Of a stretch of 64,000 bases of DNA, positions 18,713 through 28,372 are shown one piece after another. The notes below the pieces were generated by a model. It did no database searches and had not been told where the DNA came from. It was given only the letters and a program-made list of their open reading frames with translations. How positions within the stretch are numbered: position 1 is the stretch's first letter; each line of letters begins with the position of its first letter. The stretch comes from JALHSW01 sp963720675 (GTDB lineage: Bacteria; Actinomycetota; Acidimicrobiia; IMCC26256; PALSA-555): positions 1,240,001 to 1,304,000 of the forward strand of contig CAVRGH010000010.1 in NCBI GenBank assembly GCA_963720675.1. The letters run 5' to 3'. Made by a program: the position numbers and the translations under genes.

Positions 18713-19590
18713 GGGGACGACCGGACGGGTCCGGGCCGCCTCGCGCGCGACGCCGCCGATCGGGTGGACGGCTGCGACGTGTCCGCCCCGTGCTCCCCAG
18801 CGTCGACCTCGTCGACGTCGCCCAGGTACGCCGAGACCACCTCCGGGTCGCGGCGGACCTCCTCGGGCGTGCCCGACGCGAGGTTGCGCCCGCCGTCGAG
18901 CACGACGACACGGTCGCAGACGTCGAGCACCAGCCCGACGTCGTGCTCGACCAGCAGGACCGCAAGCCCCCAGCTCGCGAGCGAGCCGCACGATCAGGTC
19001 GCCCAGCTCCGAGGTCTCGCCCTCGCTGAGCCCGGCCGCTGGCTCGTCGAGCAGCAGGACCGACGACGACGCGGCCACGGCACGCGCGATGGCGACGAGG
19101 CGTCGGCGACCGTACGAGAGCTCCCCTGGCCGTCGGTCGAGGTCGTCCTCGAGCTCGAACTCGCGCACCGCGGCGATCGCGGCCGGAGCGAGCTGCGCAC
19201 GGCGCCGGCGCGACGAGGTCGCTGAGATAGGCCCGACGATCTCGGGGCTCCGACGCCACACGCAGGTTCTCGAGCACGGTCAGGCTCTCGAACAGCTCGA
19301 GGCTCTGGAAGCTCCGCCCGATCCCGGCCGCCGCCCGTCGTCGCGGCCCCCATCCGTCGACCGCGCGTCCCGTCGAGCGTGATCTCGCCGCTGGAGCGCA
19401 CGAAGCCCGTCACGGCGTCGATCAAGCGTCGTCTTGCCCGCACCGTTCGGGCCCGATGAGGCCGACGACCTCCCCGGGCGAGAGTCGCAGCGAGACGTCG
19501 TCGAGCGCCACGACACCTCCGAACCGGACGCCGATGCCGCGCACCTCGAGCGTCCCGGGCGCGACCCGCGCACGCGGAACATCGGGGAGC
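18713..19590 (-). CDS. livG: LIV-type ABC transporter ATP-binding protein or domain, LivG-like (frameshifts)
   Basis: First ATPase of the importer, boundaries approximate. Read across frames: GTLEVRGIGVRFGGVVALDD, Walker A GPNGAGKTTL broken by one base near 19452, TGFVRSSGEITLDGTRGRRM, then SYGRRRLVAIARAVAASSSV and Walker B VLLLDEPAAGLSEGE (the SGE pair is typical of LivG). It ends in the LivG-like VLDGGRNLASGTPEEVRRDP-EVVSAYLG. A 30-residue linker rich in D/E/S (DVDEVDAGEHGADTSQPSTR) leads into LivF without a stop. Several indels (near 19425, 19220, 18970, 18790) make exact ends uncertain. Confidence 0.7.
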
Positions 19591-20590
19591 TCGTGTCGAC
19601 CGAGGCGGCGCCGCGCGCCGTGTCCTGAACGCGCTGCCGATCCGTCGCACCAGGGACGCGAGACCGTCGGGGAACACGAGGAGCACGCCGAGGACGGCGA
19701 ACCCGAGGATCACCTGCACCGACTGCGTGTCGCCCAGCAGGTCGCCGCTGAGGCTCGTGACGAAGGCGTTCGGGGCCACCGCACCGCCGAGCGCGGCGCC
19801 GAGGACGAAGCCGATGCCGCCGATGACCGCGTAGATGGTGACGAAGATCGACTCGAAGATCGAGAACGTCGGCAGGAACACCGCGGTCGGACGCCGGAAG
19901 ATGATCAGGAGCCCTCCGACGGCGGCGAGCGCAGCGCCGATGCCGAACGCGTAGAGCTTCGCGCCGAACACCGAGATGCCGAGCGCGGCGGCGGCACGCT
20001 CGTTGGACCGAACGGCGACGAGCCGCCGCCCGGCTCGACCGCGACGGAGGTTCGCGACGAGCACGGAGGCGGCGGCGAAGAGCAGGAAGGCGAACACTGC
20101 GTACCGCTCCGGGTGGTGCAGCGGGTCGATCGCGAAGCCGAACAGGTCGGGCTGGCCGACGTCGAGCCCCGTGATCCCACCGGTGCGATCCGCGTTCCCC
20201 AGGACGAACGCCTGGATCGCCACGCGCGAGGCCGAGCGTGGCGACCGCGAGGTTGACGCCGCGTGTGCGCAGCGAAGGGAGCCCGACGAGCACCCCGACC
20301 GGGACCGCCCCGAGGATCCCGGCGAGCAGCAGCGACCACGAACGGGGCACCCTGGTCGGCGACGAGTGTCGCCGCGATCCATCCGCCGATCCCCGCGAGC
20401 GCGAACTGGGCGAGCGACAGCTGCCCGGTGAAGCCGGTGACGACCACCAGCGAGAGGACGATGACACCGAACGCGGCGCTGGTGGTGACGGCCTCGACCG
20501 TGCTCGCGCGAGAAGACGACCGAGATGAGCACGACGACCTGCGACGAGCGCCGGGACGAGGACGCGGAGATCGATCCGACCGGCGCCGAT
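19591..20590 (-). CDS. livM: LIV-type ABC transporter permease or domain, LivM-like (frameshifts)
   Basis: Second permease of the importer, about 320 residues, boundaries approximate. Membrane segments include AAFGVIVLSLVVVTGFTGQL then SLAQFALAGIGGWIAATLVA, the conserved G-x-x-S-L-A-Q start of LivM. ALGISVFGAKLYAFGIGAAL and FSIFESIFVTIYAVIGGIGF, LGAALGGAVAPNAF follow. It ends QVILGFAVLGVLLVFPDGLA-SLVRRIGSAF. Indels near 20505, 20345 and 20230 break the frame. No stop is seen between this region and LivG or between LivH and this region, suggesting fused subunits. Confidence 0.72.
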
Positions 20591-21515
20591 CTCCGGGGGA
20601 CGCTCGATCGCATCGCCCCGCAGGGGCAAGGAGCGGCCGAACACGACCAGCACGAGGATGATGACGAGGAACGGCACGGACTCGGCCCACCCGGCGAGCG
20701 TCACCGGCTGTCCGCGCTGCTGCGTGAGGTAGGTCTGGAGCCAGGCGATCTCCGACTGGAGCACCCCGATGAGCAGACCGCCGATGAGCGTGAGCGTGAA
20801 CGAACGGAAGCTCCCGACGAGCGCGGCCGCCAGGGCCGGGACGATGAGCAGCGTGAGCCCGAGCACGGAGAGGCCGGCGATGTTGACGACGAGCACTGCG
20901 GCGAGCACGGCGAGCATCGAACCGAGGGCCCAGTTCGAGCGTCGCGACCAGATCGGGGGAGATCCCCTGCGCCGCGGTCACCCGACGACTCTCGGCGACT
21001 GCCGAGGTCGCGAGACCGAAGCGGGTGGCGCGGTAGACGACAGTGAGCAGGACGGTCAGCACGACGCCGACGATCGAGGAGGATGAGGCGGTCCCGACCG
21101 ATCGTGATGTCGGGCAGCACCTCGACGGCGTCGACCGGCAGGAGCTTGCCGACGATGCGTCGCGATGTCGCCGTAGCGACCCTGCGCCCAGGCGAAGAGG
21201 ATCGCGAAGATCCCGAGCGTCGCGATCAGCCGCGCGATCGCCGGGGCTCGGCGCAGGGGTCGCATGACGAGCAGATGGATTCCCGCGCCGAGCAGCGCCC
21301 CGAGTCCGAGGGCCAGGACCCACGCCTGCCAGGTCGGCGGTACCGGACTCGCGCTCGTTGTAGAAGAGGAACGCGCCGACCATCCCGATCGCGCCGTGCG
21401 CGAAGTTGACGACGCCCGACCCTCGGTAGATCAGGACGACGCCGAGTGCGGTGACCGCGTACACCGCTCCGGCCCCGAGGCCGAGGATCGCGAAGCGCAG
21501 GATGTCGTCGGCCAC
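20591..21515 (-). CDS. livH: LIV-type ABC transporter permease or domain, LivH-like (frameshifts)
   Basis: First permease of the importer. The start ATG at 21515 gives MADDILRFAILGLGAGAVYA then VTALGVVLIYRGSGVVNFAH, the classical LivH opening with the N-F-A-H-G motif. Later segments are VYRATRFGLATSAVAESRRV, LVVNIAGLSVLGLTLLIVPA, FRSFTLTLIGGLLIGVLQSE and PFLVIILVLVVFGRSLPLRG. Indels near 21350, 21245, 21160, 21080 and 20930 interrupt it. The sequence runs on through RGDAIERPPEIGAGRIDLRV into LivM without a stop. It begins 85 bp after the binding-protein gene, so it is the same transcript. Confidence 0.72.
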
Positions 21516-21599
21516 GCCGTCAGGGTCCTTGGGTCGGTCGCGAACGCCGGTCGCAGGGAGACCCCCGCGACCGGCGGACGCGTACGGTCGGACGCCTCG

Positions 21600-22831
21600 T
21601 CAGGGCGTCGGGCAGTCCTGCCCGGTGAAGGCGTCGAAGAACTTGCCGGTCACCGGCTTCACCTTCCCGTTCTTCCCGGTCATCGCCACCGCGAACTCGC
21701 AGTTGTTGAAGACCCGCTTGACGAGGGAGACGCCCACGTCGGCGGGCGTCGTCCACTGCAGCGGCGGCGTGAGGCCCGTCTCGAGCCCGGTGGTCTGGCC
21801 GAGCTGGTCGAAGACCCCGGCCGAGGTGACCTCGGGGAGCCCGTCGGCCACCGCTCTTGAGCACCTGCATCGCGGTCCAGGTGTTGATCCGGAATCCGGA
21901 CGTGTCCTTGTACCCGGCGGCCTTCATCTCCTTCACGTAGCGCTTGACCGTCCTTGTTGCCCTTCGTGCTGACGGGCAGGTACGCCGGGCCCTGGATGAT
22001 GCCGGCGGCGTCCGAGCCGAGCGCGTCCTGCACCGGTCCGGGCTCGGTGGAGATGATCGCGAGCTTCACCTCGGGATCGACCTGCTTGGCGGCCTGCACG
22101 AAGTTGATCGCCTGCTGGCCGGGGAGCGCGACGACGATCCCGTCGGTCCCGCCGGCGAGCGCGGCCTGCACGTACGTCGACATGTCGGGTGCGTCGGTCG
22201 GCACGGGCACGTCGTTCTTGATCGACTGCCCGACCGAGGTGAGGGCGGTGTCGCCGAAGAGCTTGATGACCGCACCCTCGGCGAGATCCGGCCGAGCGAC
22301 GCTGATGGTCTTCGCGCCCGCATCGGCGAGGAACCGCGGCAGGTTCCCGGAGGTCGCGACGATGCCGCCGGTGATCGGGAACGATGCCTCGGACTGGAAG
22401 TCGTCGGCCGAGGCGAGGACGTTGCCGATCGACGGCACCTTGTTCTCGACCATCAGGGGCATGAAGGACCCCGAGTGCGGCGTGAGCACGCCGACGAGGG
22501 CGACGACGCCTTCGTCGATCGCCTGCTGGCCGCAGTCCGTGGCGACGTTGGGATCGTTCTTGGTGTCGCAGACGAGCACCTTGACCGGACGTCCGCCGAT
22601 CCCGTCGGCCTTGTTGAAGGCCTTGGCCGCAGCCTGCGCGCCGTCGGGGATCTCGGGACTCGCGATCCCGTCCGACTTCTCGTAGATGACCATCACCTTG
22701 ACCGGATCGCCGGTCGGCTTGGCCGTGGTCCGAGCGCCGCTCGGGACGACCGTGATCCCCAGGACGAGCGCGACCAGCGCTCCCCCGACGACGATGCGTC
22801 CGACGACCGTCCGACTCGCATTCCCCCGCAT
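21600..22831 (-). CDS. Periplasmic-binding-fold substrate-binding protein of the LIV transporter (two frameshifts)
   Basis: About 405 residues, first gene of the importer operon. N-terminal Sec signal (RTVVGRIVVGGALVALVLGI) without a lipobox cysteine, which is unusual for a Gram-positive binding protein; it would be released or held another way. The mature part is a type I periplasmic-binding fold: VMVIYEKSDGIASPEIPDGA, AAKAFNKADGIGGRPVKVLV-CDTKNDPN, ALVGVLTPHSGSFMPLMVEN. Breaks near 21955 and 21855 divide the last third; it ends with KRVFNNCEFAVAMTGKNGKV and TGQDCPTP. The promoter has palindrome 3, 54 bp upstream of the ATG. The ligand is not predictable; co-regulation with CoA catabolic genes suggests the pathway substrate. 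Confidence 0.82.
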
Positions 22832-22885
22832 GGATCCCCCCTGGGCCGGGCCGCCGGGGCCCGTCGTCTGTACGGCTCGCCCAGA

Positions 22886-22901
22886 GTTAACTACCGTTCA
22901 C
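22886..22901. promoter_or_regulatory. Regulon palindrome 3 (GTTAAC-TACC-GTTCAC)
   Basis: Best-conserved copy of the shared site, in the divergent gap between the transporter binding-protein gene and the enoyl-CoA hydratase gene. Confidence 0.75.
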
Positions 22902-22974
22902 ACCCGCGGTCAACGACGGGCGCCCGGCAGGCGTCGAGCGACCGATCGAGCCACGACGGATTCGAGGAGGACGC

Positions 22975-23784
22975 GGTGGAGCCGACGACCATCCGGTACG
23001 AGGTCGACGAGGACGCGGTCGCGACGATCACCCTGAACCGGCCGGACACGCGCAACGCCGCGACGTACGAGATGGAGGACGAGCTGCTCGCCGCGTTCGC
23101 GGCCGCCGACGCCGACCCCGCCGTGCGCGCCGTCGTGCTGACCGGGGCAGGCCGAGCGTTCTGCGCCGGCGACGACGTCAAGGCGGCCTGGGGTGATCCC
23201 CGGATGGCCGAGACCCTCGCCGCGCTCGGGGGACCTTCGCCGCCGATCACCCCCCTGGTCGCGGCGATGCTCGACCTCGACGTCCCGACGGTCGCCGCGG
23301 TGAACGGTGCCGCGGTCGGCATCGGCATGGATCTCGCCCTGCTGTGCGACGTGCGTCTCGCGTCCGAGCACGCGAAGTTCGGACAGCTGTTCGTGAAGCT
23401 CGGGCTCAGCGCAGACGTGACGGGGTACTGGCTGCTGCCGCAGCTCGTCGGGAGGGGCGTGGCGAACGAGCTGCTCCTCACGGGCGACGTCGTCGACGCG
23501 TCCACCGCGGAGCGGCTCGGCCTGGTGTCGCGTGTCGTCCCGGCCGACACGTTGCTCGGCGAAGCGCACGCGTTGGCCGCCAAGATCGCGGCGAACCCAC
23601 CGCTCGCGGTGGCCGACGATCAAAGCCGGGATCCGCCTTGCGGCAGGGGAGACGCCGCGACGAGCTCGACGACGTCGCGACGCACGTCGGGCATTCACTC
23701 GCACAGCTCTTCGCCACCGAGGACCATCGGGAAGCCGCGCAGGCGTTCCTCGAGCGTCGACCGGCGACGTTCGTCGGACAGTGA
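22975..23784 (+). CDS. Enoyl-CoA hydratase/isomerase-family protein 1 (one or two frameshifts)
   Basis: Crotonase-fold enzyme of about 270 residues. The GTG at 22975 is preceded by a strong GAGGAGGA ribosome site. Visible: VATITLNRPDTRNAATYEME, the oxyanion-hole segment RAFCAGDDVKAAWG, then VNGAAVGIGMDLALLCDVRL (second oxyanion glycines) and LLPQLVGRGVANELLLTGDV. The frame breaks near 23618 (ADDQSR versus the expected TIKAGIR) and resumes to AQAFLERRPATFVGQ at 23784. The following gene starts at the overlapping GTGA. Activity could be hydratase, isomerase or hydrolase; the family motif alone does not say. Confidence 0.82.
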
Positions 23785-24657
23785 CCGCCTCGGATCGCCC
23801 CCAGGATCCCTCGTTCGCGCAGGGCGCGGCGGGTACCGAAGCCGCGCGACGGAACGCGGAGCGCGATCACGACGCTCGGACTCGAGCGCAACGCCGCCGA
23901 GCTCGACGAGCAGGGCTACACGATCGTTCCCGACGCGGCACCGCCCGAGCTGTTCGCGGCGATCCGAGCCGCGATCGTCGAGGTGACCGACGAGCACCAC
24001 GCACGGGGCGTCGAACCGTTCAACTTCGGGCCCGGGACGTCGATGGTGTATCGGCTTCTCGCCCGACGTCCCGTCTTCGCCGACGCAGTGCTCGCGCCGA
24101 AGCTCGACGCACTCGTCACCCACCTGCTCGGCGACGGGTACGTCGCCCAGGTGATCACGGGCAGCATCCTGGAGCCGGGGTCGCGTCTTGGCCCGCTCCA
24201 CAGCGACAACCAGTTCTTCCCCGATCCGTTCCCGCCGCAGCCGCAGTTCGCGACGGCGATCTGGTGCTGCGACCCGTTCACCGACGAGCTCGGTTCGACC
24301 CACCTCGTGCCCGGGAGCCATCGCGCCGGTCGCCACCCGCGCCCGGGGGAGGCCGACGACGAGACCATCCCGGTGGTCGCCGACGCGGGATCGATCGTCC
24401 TCTGGAGCGGGCACACCTGGCACCGGAGCGGATCGCGCCGCAGCTCCGGCCACCGCGTTGCCCTGCACACCGGCTTCTCCCGCCCGCACATCCGCACCTT
24501 CGAGGCGTACCGTCCCGAAGAGGCCGCGCCGCTCGTGGCTCGCGACCCGCGCTTCGTCCGGCTGCTCGGCCTCGACCTGCCCTACGACTCCGTCGAGGAC
24601 TCCCCGGACCCGGAGAAGCTGTACGCGCTGGCGCTCACCACCCAGGCCCAGGCCTGA
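23781..24657 (+). CDS. Phytanoyl-CoA dioxygenase-family Fe(II)/2-oxoglutarate oxygenase (one frameshift)
   Basis: About 290 residues starting at the GTG 23781 that overlaps the previous stop. After a frameshift near 23877 the sequence is open: LERNAAELDEQGYTIVPDAA is the typical PhyH opening. The iron ligands are H-x-D in LGPLHSDNQFFPDP and a distal histidine in LWSGHTWHRSGSR. The 2-oxoglutarate-binding arginine is probably in SSGHRVALHTGF. Known relatives 2-hydroxylate branched acyl-CoAs or other substrates. In this region it could hydroxylate an intermediate that cannot undergo normal beta-oxidation. Tail-to-tail and contiguous (0 bp) with the thiolase 2 gene. Confidence 0.82.
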
Positions 24658-25827
24658 TCACGTGGTGAGCACCGTGCAGGCGCTGACCCCCGGGGCCCCG
24701 TAGACCTGGGTGAATCCGACCTTCGGCGACCCGGTACCTGACGCTCTCCCGCGTCGCCCCGGAGCTGCAGCACGATCTCGTGCACCTGGCGCATGCCCGA
24801 CGCGCCGATCGGTTCACCGTTGGCGATGAGCCCACCGTCGGTGTTCACGGGAAGCCGACCCCCGATCTCGGTCTCGCCGGCCGCGAGCATCGCTTCCTGC
24901 TCCCCGTCGGCGCACAGGCCCGTCTCCGCCATGTGCATGATCTCCGCGCCCGACTCGGAGTCCTGGAGCTGGGCGACGTCCACGTCGCCCGGAGCCACGC
25001 CGGCCGCTTCGAAGCAGTCGCGCGCGGCGTCGACCGTCGGGCTGTGCCCCCGGTCGAGCGAGATCCACGGCGCGAACACCTCGAAGGAACCCCAGAGGCG
25101 CGTGCGCATCGCCACGCCGCGCAGGTGGATCGGGTGGTCCGTGTACCGGTGCGCATCGGTCGGCGCGGCAGAGCACCACCGCGGCAGCACCCTCGTCCGG
25201 CGAGCAGAACATGTACTGGGTGAGCGGGTGGTTCAGCACGCGGGACTCGAGGATCTCCTCCTCGCTCCACGGCTTGCGGCGCCAGGCGTTCGGGTTGCGG
25301 GCGCCGTTGCGATAGTTCTTCGCCGCGACCCGGCCCAGCGACGCGGCCGTGATCCCGTGGTCGTGCATGTAGCGGTTGATCTTCATGGCGAAGTACTGGG
25401 TGGTGATCATGAGCCCGAGCTCGCCGTACCAGTGCGGGAGACCGGACTGCTCGGGGTTGGCGTTGAAGTGCCCGCGGGGGTGCCGATCGAAGCCGACGCA
25501 CACGCCGAGGTCGGACGCGCCCGACTCGATCATCGCGGCGCCCATGGCCAACGTGCTCCCCGCCGTCGCGCAACCGTTGTGCACGTTGGTGAACGGGACG
25601 CCGGTGAGGCCCAGCACGTTCACGAGCTGGTCGGCCTGGATCGACTCCACGGAACCCGCGAGCGAGCCGGCCAGGCTCCCGCCGAAGGCGAACTGCACGT
25701 CGGTCCACGTGATCCCGGCGTCGGCCAACGCCTGCCGAACCGCGTGGGCGCCGAGGTCGAGTCCGGACACGCCCTCGAACCGCCCGAAGGGGTGGATGCC
25801 GACGCCGACGATCGCGACGCCCGTCAC
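24658..25827 (-). CDS. Thiolase-fold protein lacking both catalytic histidines, possible Ltp2-like aldolase (two frameshifts)
   Basis: About 388 residues from the GTG 25827, which overlaps the DUF35 stop. Thiolase-fold features: VTGVAIVGVGIHPFGRFEGV, the cysteine loop FTNVHNGCATAGSTLAMGAA, NYRNGARNPNAWRRKPWSEE and DEGAAAVVLC. Where thiolases have H-D-x-F it reads VAQLQDSESGAEIMH, and the usual G-H-P loop reads IANGEPIGASGMRQ, so both histidines are replaced. Frameshifts near 25160 and 24730; the end GFTQVYGAPGVSACTVLTT is read to the TGA 24658-24660. Loss of thiolase residues together with a DUF35 partner recalls Ltp2-type retro-aldolases of steroid side-chain breakdown. That function is inference. 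Confidence 0.78.
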
Positions 25828-26317
25828 GACGCGCTCCCGTGCCCGATGCCGTCGTGCTCGGCCACCGGCGCGAAGGCGAACGTGAGGACGTCCGTTCCGT
25901 CGGCATCGCATGCGGAACGGGACGATGACGAGCTCCATCGGCTGGCCGATGGCCAGGCGCGTCGGGTCGCGCTCGGTCAGGCGCGACTCGACGATCACCT
26001 CGCCCGGCAGCTCGACGTACCCGAGCCCGTAGCCCGCGAAGGTCTCGTCGGTCTCGGGACCGGTGTAGGGCTCCTTGGGGAGGTACCCCTGCGTGGTGAA
26101 GGTCCAGAGCGTGCCGCGCCGACCGAGCAGGTGGCGCTCCATCGCATCCGAGCCGCACACGAGGGCATCCGGACTGGGTGGGGAACGTCACCGTGCCGCA
26201 CGCCGCGCAGCGGCTCCCGACCAGTCGGGGCTCGTCGGACGGCCACGTGAAGAGGTCCTCGGCGATCGGGACCCCCTCGACCGCGATCGTCACCTCGGGA
26301 GCAGCGCGCTCGGTCAT
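25824..26317 (-). CDS. DUF35 zinc-ribbon/OB-fold protein, partner of thiolase 2 (two frameshifts)
   Basis: About 164 residues beginning at ATG 26317 (MTERAAPEVTIAVEGVPIAE). The rubredoxin-like zinc ribbon is GSRCAACGTVTFPTQSGCPR with the fourth cysteine lost in a frameshift near 26170. The OB fold follows: RRGTLWTFTTQGYLPKEPYT, YGLGYVELPGEVIVESRLTE, LAIGQPMELVIVPFRMR. A second indel near 25905 precedes VLTFAFAPVAEHDGIGHGSA and the stop at 25824, which overlaps the next GTG. Family members bind CoA thioesters and form tight complexes with thiolase-fold proteins. The operator lies 1 bp upstream of the ATG, implying a leaderless or very short-leader mRNA. Confidence 0.8.
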
Positions 26318-26318
26318 G

Positions 26319-26334
26319 GTGAACCGAGGTTAAC
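26319..26334. promoter_or_regulatory. Regulon palindrome 4 (GTGAAC-CGAG-GTTAAC)
   Basis: Shared site in reverse orientation, in the 80-bp divergent gap between the DUF35 gene and acyl-CoA dehydrogenase 1. It starts 1 bp from the DUF35 start codon. Confidence 0.72.
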
Positions 26335-26397
26335 ATCGCGGCCGGTCGACGCCAGGGGCAAGTCCGCCGAGCCCCGTCGGGAAATGAGGATTCGTTC

Positions 26398-27576
26398 GTG
26401 GACTTCAGCGACACCCCGGCCGAAGCCACGTTCCGCCGTGAATGCGCGCGCGTGGCTCGCGGCCAACGCGACGCCGCATGCGGACGGCGGAGGCGCCGAC
26501 ATCCTCGCGATCCTCGGCACCGAGGTCGACGCCGAGGCGGCCCTCGTCGGGGCGCGGGCCTGGCAGGCCAAGGCCGCCGCAGACGGCTGGGCCGGGATCG
26601 GCTGGTCGCGCGAGCACGGCGGGCGCGGCGCGACGGCGATGGAGCAGATCATCTTCGCCCAGGAGGCCGCCGCGCTACGACGTACCCGACCACGTGTTCC
26701 GGATCGGCGTCGCGATGGGGGGACCCACGCTGATCGCGCACGGCACCGAGGCCCAACAGCGCCGGTTCCTCCCCCCGCTGCTCACCGGCGAGGAGATCTG
26801 GTGCCAGCTCTTCTCCGAGCCGGACGCCGGCTCGGACCTGGCGAGCCGCACGACGAGCGCGACGCGCGACGGCGACGACTGGATCGTGAGCGGCCAGAAG
26901 GTGTGGTCCTCGGGTGCCCAGTACTCGCGCTGGGGCATGCTCCTCGCCCGCACGGATCCGGACGCGCCGAAGCACACGGGCATCACCTACTTCCTCCTCG
27001 ACCTGGAGCTTCCCGGGATCGAGATCCGTCCCCTGCGGCAGATGACGGGCGGGGCGCACTTCAACGAGGTGTTCCTGACCGACGTGCGCGTTCCCGACGA
27101 CTGCCGGATCGGCCCGGTCGACGGCGGCTGGCTCGTCGCCCAGACGACGCTGCTCAACGAGCGAGCGATGGTCGGAGAGCTCCTCGGCGAGCGGAATGCC
27201 GCGGAGCCGCTCGTCCAGCTCGCGCGGCGCCGTCGGTGAGCACGACGATCCGCGGGTGCGCCAACAGCTCGCGTCCGTGTACATCGAGTCCGCGATCGTC
27301 CGCTACCTCGGACTCCGCATCGTCACCGCGTTCTCGCGCGGCACCTTCCCCGGCCCGGAGGCGTCGGTCGCGAAGCTCGCGATGGGCCGCCTGCTCCAAC
27401 GGACGACCAACACCGCACTCGCGATGCTCGGCCCCGCGGGTGCCCTCGAGAGCGACTGGACCACCACGTTCCTCGCCGCGCCCGCCGTGCGGATCGCCGG
27501 GGGCTCCGACGAGATCCAGCACAACATCATCGGCGAGCGGGTCCTCGGGCTTCCGAAGGAGCCACGCCCGAGCTGA
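26398..27576 (+). CDS. Acyl-CoA dehydrogenase 1 (several frameshifts)
   Basis: FAD-dependent acyl-CoA dehydrogenase of about 390 residues; start GTG 26398 with GAAATGAGGA upstream. Readable segments: DFSDTPAEATFRRECARV, AAADGWAGIGWSREHGGRGA, EEIWCQLFSEPDAGSDLASR (substrate/FAD loop), DDWIVSGQKVWSSGAQYSRW, GIEIRPLRQMTGGAHFNEVF, and the FAD-binding end AVRIAGGSDEIQHNIIGERV-LGLPKEPRPS. Indels lie near 26440, 26685 and 27235. It is related to the ChsE/FadE-type dehydrogenases that act on steroid or branched side chains, often as heterodimers; dehydrogenase 2 (29296-30525) could be its partner. It ends 3 bp before the convergent hydratase 2 stop. Confidence 0.82.
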
Positions 27577-27579
27577 GGC

Positions 27580-28372
27580 TCAGCGGCCGCGAAACTCCGG
27601 CGGCCGCTTCTCGGCGAACGCGGCGACACCCTCCCGGCCGTCGTCCGTGTCGCCGGCACGCATGAGCGCAGCCGTCTCGCGCGCGAGGTGGTCGTGGAGC
27701 GGTGCGTCGAACGCCTCCCGCAGCAGTTCCAGCCCTGCCGCGTACGCCTTCGTCGGTCCCGCCGCGATCGCGGTCGCGAGCCCGAGCGCCTCGGGCGCGA
27801 CCTCGGTCGTCCGGTACGACGCGGTTCACGAGACCCCACGCCAGGGCGGTGTCGGCGTCCAGCACGCGGTTCGTGAGCAGCAACTCCGCGGCGCGGCGGG
27901 CCCCGATGACGCGCGGGAGGAACCAGCTCGAGCCCCCGTCGGGGGTCAGACCGACCGCGCCGTACGCGAGCACGAAGCGGGCCGAGGCTGCCGCGACGAC
28001 CAGGTCCGCAGCCGCGACGAGCGCGAGGCCGGCTCCCGCGGCGCTGCCCTGCACGGCCGCTACGACCGGTGCCTCCATGGCTGCGAGGGCCTCGATCCCG
28101 GGATGCAGATGGGAGAGGATCGCGCCGAGCTCGGCGGCGAGACCGTCCCCGAGTGCGGCGAACGCCTTGACGTCGCCACCGCCGCAGAAGCGGTCACCCG
28201 CGCCGACCAGTAGGACGGCTCGCACGTCGGACCGGCCCGCGAGCTCGGTGGTCGCCGCCTCGAAGGCCTGCGCCGTCGCCCGGTCGATGGCGTTGGCTGC
28301 TTCGGGTCGGTCGAGGGTCAGGTGGGCGACGCCGTCGCGGACGTCGAGGCGGACCGGCTCGGCGGTCGTCAC
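27580..28372 (-). CDS. Enoyl-CoA hydratase/isomerase-family protein 2 (one frameshift)
   Basis: About 263 residues from the GTG 28372, which overlaps the hydratase 3 stop (GTGA). Segments: VRLDVRDGVAHLTLDRPEAA-NAIDRATAQ, oxyanion-hole motif GDRFCGGGDVKAFAALGDGL, QGSAAGAGLALVAAADLVVA, GLTPDGGSSWFLPRVIGARR. The GLTPDGGSSW stretch is typical of PaaG/2,3-dehydroadipyl-type crotonases. The frame breaks near 27822 after GLVNRVV and resumes to read REGVAAFAEKRPPEFRGR at the TGA 27580-27582. Third gene of a dehydrogenase-hydratase-hydratase operon under palindrome 5. Confidence 0.82.
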
